Source of the DNA: an uncultured Ruminococcus sp.
GTDB taxonomy: Bacteria > Bacillota > Clostridia > Oscillospirales > Ruminococcaceae
Length of the DNA stretch: 8,949 nt
NCBI GenBank assembly: GCA_945876155.1
Contig: CAMCMW010000041.1
Location: 1 to 8,949 of the forward strand
Direction: 5' to 3'
Part shown: one piece after another, positions 5,142-8,949 of the stretch
How positions within the stretch are numbered: the first letter of the stretch is position 1
How the letters are laid out: each line of letters starts with the position of its first letter
Notes under the pieces: model-generated
Told to the model about the DNA's origin: nothing
Databases searched by the model: none
The model's input: the letters and a program-made list of their open reading frames with translations, nothing else
Position numbers and translations under genes: made by a program

Positions 5142-6125
5142 ATGAATAATCTTTCTTTGCAGAATCCGGTTTTTGAAAAAGAAATTGACGTGCAGAATTA
5201 CACGTTGGACATACTTTCAAGGTGTTCTGCCTGCGGAATAATTCCCGAAGAAAAGCTGTACAAGATACGCAGTGGACTTAACAGCGAATTCACCGAAACA
5301 GCCGAACAGTTCACAAAACGTGCAAGCAGTTCCGTTTCAAGGAAAAAAGCAGAACTTCTCTATTCATCTGTATTGTACCGGTCGGACGTGTACCTGCTTA
5401 GTCTGAGGTCTGTAAATAAGGCGGTGGAGGCGCTTAAAGCACTGCCGATTGAAATGATTTTAAAAGAGGGTCAGCAGATTATTCTGTCAATGTATGATGA
5501 AAACGTACATATTTTCCAGGAGGCAAGAAAGAACAGACTGAATGTCCCATGCCATGAATATAATGAGACCATGGGAAAAGCCTTTGACGATTATTTCCGG
5601 AATTACTCAGCAAGGTTTGACGCAAGAAACTGCTGTAATTCCATTGACTATCCTCTCCTGAACATTCCGGCGTATGAAATAAAATGGCAGGGAGTGATGT
5701 TTATACATGAGTATTACACCGGTCTTATGCTTGAAAATAAATTCTGCAAGCTGTTTGACGAGAGCGAAATGAAATATCTGCTTGAATGTTACGGCAGGAC
5801 ATACGGCTGCAATTATGGCGCACTGCTTTTCAATATTGCGGAAGTTCTGCTGAATAATGTTTTTGCGTCGGCGGTACTTGAAAAGCCGTTCGGTCTGGTG
5901 ATTACGGAAAATGATGTGACTGAATTTGAAAATATGTGCCGCCAGCTTTCGGAGGAATCTCTTAACAGAATGATAAGTGACGCTTTCGTTGCGTATCAGC
6001 CGAACATAAACGATAACAATATGTATCACTATCTTGAAAAGCATATTCCCATTTTTTCAAAAGAGATTACAGTAAGGCTGGAGAACAACAGCAATTTGAA
6101 TAATTATCTGACTATATATAGATAA
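5142..6125 (+). CDS. DUF6179-like protein, unknown function
   Basis: A 327-residue soluble protein with no signal peptide or membrane segment. ATG 5142 has a strong ribosome binding site (GGAGGGG at 5130-5136). From memory it resembles DUF6179, an uncharacterised clostridial family encoded beside DUF6323: an N-terminal segment (CGIIPEEKLYKIRSGL), then FTKRASSSVSRKKAELLYSSVLYRSDVYL (about residues 63-91), close to the family's S-S-V signature, and a mostly helical remainder. The later half holds Cys and aromatic residues (for example LLECYGRTYGCNYGALLFNI, about 212-231) but no catalytic motif I can name. It is the second gene of a two-gene operon with the interrupted DUF6323-like gene and ends just before a strong terminator. 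The gene is certain; the family call is moderate and the function unknown. Confidence 0.75.
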   Translation: MNNLSLQNPVFEKEIDVQNYTLDILSRCSACGIIPEEKLYKIRSGLNSEFTETAEQFTKRASSSVSRKKAELLYSSVLYRSDVYLLSLRSVNKAVEALKALPIEMILKEGQQIILSMYDENVHIFQEARKNRLNVPCHEYNETMGKAFDDYFRNYSARFDARNCCNSIDYPLLNIPAYEIKWQGVMFIHEYYTGLMLENKFCKLFDESEMKYLLECYGRTYGCNYGALLFNIAEVLLNNVFASAVLEKPFGLVITENDVTEFENMCRQLSEESLNRMISDAFVAYQPNINDNNMYHYLEKHIPIFSKEITVRLENNSNLNNYLTIYR

Positions 6126-6132
6126 ACACAAA

Positions 6133-6169
6133 CGCACATAAGCGAGTACAAGCTTATGTGCGCTTTTTT
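6133..6169 (+). terminator. Intrinsic terminator between convergent genes
   Basis: A perfect 11-bp stem (CGCACATAAGC at 6133-6143, GCTTATGTGCG at 6152-6162) with an 8-base loop is followed by T6 (6164-6169). It lies between the DUF6179-like gene and the convergent HD gene. On the minus strand the stem is followed by a T-rich GTTTGTGTTT, so it probably stops transcription from both sides. Confidence 0.88.
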
Positions 6170-6171
6170 CG

Positions 6172-6612
6172 TTATTCTTCTTCCAGTATCTGACGTGCTT
6201 TTTCGTACTTTTCTTTCCAGTGCGCTCTTTTTTCCTCAGACACAGAATTACAGTCGGCAATACGGTTCTGGTCGGAATTGTGTGCCAGGTCAGCAAGCTT
6301 GACTGCTTTTGCCACCGGATTTTTCTTAATTGCTCTGATATAATCAAAGTAGCTGGTATGACTGTCGTGAGTCAGCAGCTGTACAGCCTCTGTGACCTGG
6401 GGCGGAAACTCAGATTCAAGCTGTTCTATGGTTATTGGGGTATCCTCCACAACGTCATGGAGAAGTGCCGCACAGACTGTAATTTCGTCAGTCATCTGCT
6501 CAGCAAGGTGATAAGGGTGGAAGATGTAAGGGACACCGCCGGGATCAAGCTGACCGTGATGTGCATCGTAAGCAAGTTTCATTGCCTTTTTTGTAAGACT
6601 GGTATAAATCAT
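6172..6612 (-). CDS. Small HD-domain phosphohydrolase, SpoT/MESH1-like (possible alarmone hydrolase)
   Basis: A 146-residue stand-alone HD hydrolase. The start is ATG 6612, whose ATGA overlaps the stop of the upstream XRE gene, indicating translational coupling; longer in-frame starts lie inside that gene. The metal-binding HD motifs are visible: His32 in GGVPYIFHPYHLAEQM, His52-Asp53 in CAALLHDVVEDT, and Asp108 in AVKLADLAHNSDQNR. They match the ligand spacing of the SpoT/RelA hydrolase domain, and the Glu56-Asp57 pair typical of (p)ppGpp hydrolases is present. There is no synthetase domain, and the length fits small alarmone hydrolases. In established families such enzymes remove the 3' pyrophosphate of (p)ppGpp in the cytoplasm. 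The substrate here is inferred; other nucleotides or RNA ends are possible, given the divergent RNA ligase gene. Databases often mislabel such proteins as GTP pyrophosphokinase. Confidence 0.82.
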   Translation of the reverse strand: MIYTSLTKKAMKLAYDAHHGQLDPGGVPYIFHPYHLAEQMTDEITVCAALLHDVVEDTPITIEQLESEFPPQVTEAVQLLTHDSHTSYFDYIRAIKKNPVAKAVKLADLAHNSDQNRIADCNSVSEEKRAHWKEKYEKARQILEEE

Positions 6613-7346
6613 GGGCTGACTTCTTTCTCTTTGGAATACTGTTTCCACCACTGTTCTTTCTGGACGCAGCTCATTTTCTCCCATTCTTCCGCACGCTTGT
6701 CGATTTCGTCAAAGGTTTCGTCAAGGTAAAAGCAGTAGCAGTCATCGCCGTTATCGTCCTTCATAATACTCGGCTGTTCTTCAAGACTGCCGTAAATATA
6801 CTCATGTCTTATCATATTTTCAAAACTTGTATAATCCATGAGATGATTATTATAAACCTTCATATTACCGTATGCCTTAGCAAGCTTTTCAGCGATAGCG
6901 TCATAATTGCCTGCTTTTTTTGTCAGGAAAAGTTCCTTGATTATCATAGACAAGTTCTTATCATTGATTTTCAGGGTCACTTCATCACCAGTGTGGCTTA
7001 TCTTTTCAAGGGAAACGTCAAAGTTTTTGATGATGTAAGCCAGTTCAAGGATAGTCTTGTCTGAATAACCTCTTTCACAGGTTCCGCCGGACACGAGGTA
7101 GTCAGTGCTTACGTTAAAGGCTTTTGCAAGTTTTTTGAGGTTTATGGCTGTTGGTACGGTTTTTTTGTTGACATAAAGTCTCAGCGTCTTTGCGTCAATA
7201 CCGATGTCCACCGCCGCCTTGTTTATGCTGATGCCTTTTTCTCCGAGAAGTCGGTTCAGCATATTGGAAAAGTTTTTCATCCACTCGTCCTTTTCGAGCT
7301 TTTTGTCTTTTTCGTCCTTTTCGTACTTTGATTCGATATTGCTCAT
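6609..7346 (-). CDS. XRE-family helix-turn-helix protein with unknown C-terminal region
   Basis: A 245-residue cytoplasmic regulator. The Cro/CI-type HTH covers about residues 26-85 (ISINKAAVDIGIDAKTLRLY, then KLAKAFNVSTDYL). The C-terminal 150 residues match no family I know; they include KINDKNLSMIIKELFLTKKA and an acidic, aromatic end (DDCYCFYLDETFDEIDKRAEEW). ATG 7346 has AAGGA (plus-strand 7356-7360) 9 bases away. That start adds a highly charged 22-residue lead with EKDE repeated; the internal Met23 (7280) also has an AAGGA and would give a more typical XRE start, so the start is ambiguous. The gene is first in a two-gene leftward operon with the HD hydrolase (4-base overlap), under a consensus promoter and divergent from an RNA ligase gene. 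It probably regulates this locus, but that is inference. Confidence 0.82.
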   Translation of the reverse strand: MSNIESKYEKDEKDKKLEKDEWMKNFSNMLNRLLGEKGISINKAAVDIGIDAKTLRLYVNKKTVPTAINLKKLAKAFNVSTDYLVSGGTCERGYSDKTILELAYIIKNFDVSLEKISHTGDEVTLKINDKNLSMIIKELFLTKKAGNYDAIAEKLAKAYGNMKVYNNHLMDYTSFENMIRHEYIYGSLEEQPSIMKDDNGDDCYCFYLDETFDEIDKRAEEWEKMSCVQKEQWWKQYSKEKEVSP

Positions 7347-7381
7347 AATTCATTTTCCTTTCTTTTTTTGATATCGGGAAT

Positions 7382-7403
7382 TTATTCCGGGGCAATTATT
7401 CCG
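7382..7403. repeat. Direct repeat TTATTCCG x2 in the xre leader
   Basis: TTATTCCG occurs at 7382-7389 and 7396-7403, a period of 14 bases, in the untranslated leader of the XRE-HD operon. It could be an autoregulatory site for the XRE protein, or chance in AT-rich DNA. Confidence 0.35.
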
Positions 7404-7480
7404 TTGCGAAACAGAGAATGCTGTGATAAAATAAAGATACGGACAAAATCGCCTTGCGCTTGCGGAATACTTTCACTAAT

Positions 7481-7509
7481 ATTATACAAGATGTTCCTTA
7501 ACTTGTCAA
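7481..7509 (-). promoter_or_regulatory. Consensus sigma-A promoter of the XRE-HD operon
   Basis: On the minus strand, TTGACA (7509-7504), exactly 17 bases and TATAAT (7486-7481) form a perfect consensus promoter. The inferred start near 7474 leaves a leader of about 128 bases before ATG 7346. A perfect consensus suggests strong basal expression held down by a repressor. Confidence 0.88.
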
Positions 7510-7531
7510 GAGATTTCCGGAAAAATATTTT
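7503..7531 (+). promoter_or_regulatory. Possible promoter of the RNA ligase gene, sharing the -35 region
   Basis: TTGTCA (7503-7508), 17 bases and TATTTT (7526-7531) face right. The -35 hexamers of the two opposite promoters occupy nearly the same bases (CTTGTCAAG at 7502-7510 is almost a palindrome). The -10 is weak and the leader would be only about 17 bases. Confidence 0.4.
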
Positions 7532-7554
7532 ATTAACGAAAAAGGAGGAGAAAA

Positions 7555-8478
7555 ATGCTAAAACACAAGCATTACATGGATATCCAGAATATGAATTACG
7601 AAATCGGGGTTAAGTTTCACGAGGGCGATGATATCATCATTCAGGAAAAGATTGACGGTGCAAACGCAAGCTTTCAGTATAATATTGAAGAGGACTGCAT
7701 TGACTGTTTCAGCAGAAATCAGCCTCTTACGCCGGAAAACGACCTCAGAGGATTTTATCAGTGGGTTCAGAAACTTGACAAAAACAAGGTGCATGAGGTG
7801 CTGGGGGATAGTCTGAGAATGTTCGGGGAATGGCTGGTAAGTCACACTGTGGAATACCCGGAGGAGTGTTACAACACGCTGTACTGCTTTGATGTGTTCG
7901 ATATGGAAAAGCAGTGCTATATGCCCCAGGGAGAGGTTAAGGAGATTGCTGAGAAACTTGGGCTGAACTATGTTCCGGTTTTTTTCGAGGGTAAGTTTAC
8001 AAAGTGGGACGACTATATGCCGCTGGTTGGAAAGACTGCTCTTGGCGGTGAAATCGGGGAAGGCATTGTAATCAAGGACATGAGTACACTTGGTGACGAA
8101 GTGGTTTACACCAAAATCGTACACGAGAAATATCTTGAAGTAAAATACAAGCCTAAGATGAAAAAGCAGAGGAAAGAGGACCTGGAAAAAATCCGTGAGC
8201 GTGAACGTCTGACGGAGCTTGCAAAGACTATTGTAACAAGGCAGAGAGTGGAAAAACTTTTGTATAAACTGGTAGATGAGGGTATTCTTCCGGAGGACTT
8301 TTCCGGTAAAGACATGAAAACCATTATTCATAATCTGCCGTCTGCTGTGTATTACGACTGTATCAAAGAAGAACCTGATACGGTGAATCAGATTGAAAAT
8401 TTCGGGAAATATTCCGGTGCTGTTACCAAAGAGTATTTAAAGGAAATCCTTGCTGAAAGGGAAAAGAAAAATAAATAG
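7555..8478 (+). CDS. Stand-alone ATP-dependent RNA ligase-like protein
   Basis: A 307-residue member of the covalent nucleotidyltransferase (RNA ligase) superfamily, which seals RNA ends through a lysyl-AMP intermediate. ATG 7555 has a strong GGAGG (7544-7548) at 6-base spacing. Visible motifs in order: motif I EKIDGANAS (nucleophile Lys32), FSRNQ (about 52-56), motif III MFGEWLVSH (89-97), motif IIIa LYCFDVFD (109-116), motif IV EGIVIKD (169-175) and a motif V-like YTKIVHEKYLEVK (Lys187). The C-terminal 110 residues are Lys/Glu-rich and helical (KPKMKKQRKEDLEKIRERER) and may bind RNA. All catalytic motifs look intact, so it should be active. It lies divergent to the XRE-HD operon and shares its control region. 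No polynucleotide kinase or phosphatase is present in the window. The best family label from memory is the PF09414 RNA ligase group; the substrate is unknown. Confidence 0.85.
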   Translation: MLKHKHYMDIQNMNYEIGVKFHEGDDIIIQEKIDGANASFQYNIEEDCIDCFSRNQPLTPENDLRGFYQWVQKLDKNKVHEVLGDSLRMFGEWLVSHTVEYPEECYNTLYCFDVFDMEKQCYMPQGEVKEIAEKLGLNYVPVFFEGKFTKWDDYMPLVGKTALGGEIGEGIVIKDMSTLGDEVVYTKIVHEKYLEVKYKPKMKKQRKEDLEKIRERERLTELAKTIVTRQRVEKLLYKLVDEGILPEDFSGKDMKTIIHNLPSAVYYDCIKEEPDTVNQIENFGKYSGAVTKEYLKEILAEREKKNK

Positions 8479-8486
8479 TCCAGTGC

Positions 8487-8515
8487 TTGACAAAGTTTCA
8501 GAAATATGGTACAAT
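8487..8515 (+). promoter_or_regulatory. Sigma-A promoter of the his leader-hisS transcript
   Basis: TTGACA (8487-8492), a 17-base spacer and TACAAT (8510-8515) lie 8 bases after the RNA ligase stop. The inferred start near 8522 is about 23 bases before the leader peptide start and 215 bases before hisS. Confidence 0.85.
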
Positions 8516-8544
8516 AAGTAAAATCTTAAAAGGAGTACATGAAA

Positions 8545-8598
8545 ATGTTCAGATTACATCATCATCACCATTATAGCTTAAAGCGATTGGAACTGTAA
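8545..8598 (+). CDS. Histidine-rich leader peptide of the hisS attenuator
   Basis: The 17-residue ORF MFRLHHHHHYSLKRLEL ends in TAA (8596-8598). Five consecutive His codons (8557-8571) are the sensor: scarcity of charged tRNA-His would stall the ribosome here. AAAGGAG (8529-8535) is 9 bases from ATG 8545; the in-frame ATG at 8539 would add two residues but is only 3 bases from that site. It lies directly behind a promoter and ahead of a terminator and hisS, as in the enterobacterial his operon leader. The peptide itself needs no function beyond translation. Confidence 0.85.
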   Translation: MFRLHHHHHYSLKRLEL

Positions 8599-8714
8599 AC
8601 TTTGTATTGGTTAAGTTGCAGGTACAACCGCTGTTTGTCGTGCCTGTGATGATGAGAAATGTACTTGATACGTCTTTTACCGTTGCAGGTGTTAATACTT
8701 GCAGCGGTATTTTT
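8555..8714 (+). promoter_or_regulatory. Ribosome-mediated histidine attenuator (alternative RNA stems)
   Basis: Three competing pairings can be drawn by eye. (a) The His codons pair with a downstream segment: 8559-8568 is the exact complement of 8646-8655, and TACA (8555-8558) pairs with TGTA (8660-8663) across a 4-base bulge. (b) An antiterminator candidate, 8640-8651 with 8681-8692, has 12 pairs, half of them G-U. (c) The terminator pairs 8678-8690 with 8697-8709. Pairing b uses bases needed by both a and c. A ribosome stalled on the His codons would block a, allow b, prevent c, and let transcription reach hisS; with ample tRNA-His the terminator forms. The logic is established for his and trp leaders; its use here is inferred. 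Confidence 0.75.
8678..8714 (+). terminator. Attenuator terminator upstream of hisS
   Basis: A 13-bp stem (8678-8690 with 8697-8709, two G-U pairs) with a 6-base loop is followed by T5 (8710-8714). It ends 22 bases before the hisS ATG, so hisS can only be transcribed by read-through. It stands in the leader of a gene and not after one, which marks it as regulatory. Confidence 0.85.
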
Positions 8715-8736
8715 ATTCAGAAAGGACGTATAAAAA

Positions 8737-8949
8737 ATGAAACTTAAAGCAGTAAAAGGCACAAGAGATTATCTTCCCCGTGAGGCAGAGCTGAGAGAAT
8801 ACATGGAGCGTACAATTCTCGGGGTTTACCGTGAGAACGGTTTTCAGCGTATCATGACGCCGGCAATGGAGGACATAGAAAACCTTGATCAGAGCGACGG
8901 CGGAGATCACCTCAATCTTATGTTCAAGATAATGAAACGTGGAGACAAG
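8737..8949 (+). CDS. hisS: Histidyl-tRNA synthetase, N-terminal 71 residues (cut by window end)
   Basis: Class II aminoacyl-tRNA synthetase that charges tRNA-His with histidine. ATG 8737 follows AAAGGA (8721-8726) by 10 bases. The visible part opens MKLKAVKGTRDYLPREAELR, the HisRS N-terminal signature (KGTRDYLP), followed by the motif 1 region TILGVYRENGFQRIMTPAME (long helix, then the strand with the conserved Pro). The remainder, DQSDGGDHLNLMFKIMKRGD, matches a HisRS subgroup I recall from clostridia. The histidine-codon attenuator in front fits a gene that answers tRNA-His charging. The paralogue HisZ, the regulatory subunit of ATP phosphoribosyltransferase, shares this fold and would also suit such a leader, but the KGTRDYLP start favours HisRS. 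The rest of the gene is outside the window. Confidence 0.82.
   Translation, partial: MKLKAVKGTRDYLPREAELREYMERTILGVYRENGFQRIMTPAMEDIENLDQSDGGDHLNLMFKIMKRGDK

Noticed and set aside
5607..6044. 145-residue open frame on the minus strand
   Set aside because: Lies inside the DUF6179-like gene, with no promoter or ribosome binding site.
6220..6729. 169-residue plus-strand frame
   Set aside because: Antisense to the HD and XRE genes, whose motifs and ATGA overlap are convincing.
7558..8331. 257-residue open frame on the minus strand
   Set aside because: Antisense to the RNA ligase gene, whose motifs I-V are intact; the minus frame has no domain or start signal.
8599..8736. T-box riboswitch upstream of hisS
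   Set aside because: No AGGGTGGNACCGCG-like antiterminator sequence or T-box specifier architecture is seen; the tandem His codons and paired segments explain the leader better.
8571..8910. Minus-strand frames across the attenuator and hisS
   Set aside because: They run against a strongly supported leader, terminator and HisRS start; no family resemblance.
1..8949. Genome-wide stop-codon reassignment as the cause of the two internal stops
   Set aside because: TAA and TAG both terminate other intact genes in the window, with terminators or overlapping starts just downstream.
1..8949. CRISPR array, insertion sequence, tRNA or rRNA genes
   Set aside because: No regularly spaced repeats, transposase-like frames, terminal inverted repeats flanking a gene, or cloverleaf-forming segments were seen on reading.

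Overview
The window looks like a chromosomal segment of a low-to-moderate G+C, flagellated Gram-positive anaerobe. Strong AGGAGG-type ribosome binding sites, sigma-A-like TTGACA-17-TATAAT promoters, an ABC metal-binding lipoprotein, and the protein families present all suggest a clostridial organism, most likely Oscillospiraceae/Ruminococcus-like. The genus is inference from protein character, not from a marker gene.

Layout, left to right. (1) 1-1342: the end of a flagellar operon, with the C-terminal part of the filament cap FliD, then its neighbour chaperone FliS, closed by a strong intrinsic terminator. (2) 1353-3594: a metal (probably zinc) uptake operon with its own near-consensus promoter: a Fur-family regulator (Zur-like) broken by an in-frame TAA at codon 24, a ZnuA-type binding lipoprotein and a ZnuB-type permease. 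No ATPase gene (znuC) is present. (3) 3595-3974: a gene-poor stretch with hairpins, a near-perfect 33-base palindrome and a possible 50-residue minus-strand ORF, leading into an unrecognised four-helix membrane protein (TTG start at 3975). (4) 4532-6169: a promoter whose -35 element lies inside the preceding terminator, then two genes resembling the uncharacterised DUF6323/DUF6179 pair. The first is interrupted by an in-frame TAG. A terminator follows that probably works in both directions. (5) 6172-8478: a divergent locus. Leftward, an XRE-type regulator is translationally coupled (ATGA overlap) to a small SpoT/MESH1-like HD hydrolase. Rightward is a stand-alone ATP-dependent RNA ligase-like protein. 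Their control region carries a consensus sigma-A promoter. (6) 8487-8949: promoter, a leader peptide with five consecutive His codons, mutually exclusive RNA stems and a terminator, followed by the start of histidyl-tRNA synthetase (hisS, cut by the window end). This reads as a classical ribosome-mediated histidine attenuator.

Most notable: the histidine attenuator in front of hisS; two otherwise intact genes each carrying one nonsense codon (TAA and TAG); a znuAB unit without znuC; and the XRE-HD // RNA ligase arrangement, which could be an RNA-repair or alarmone-linked module.
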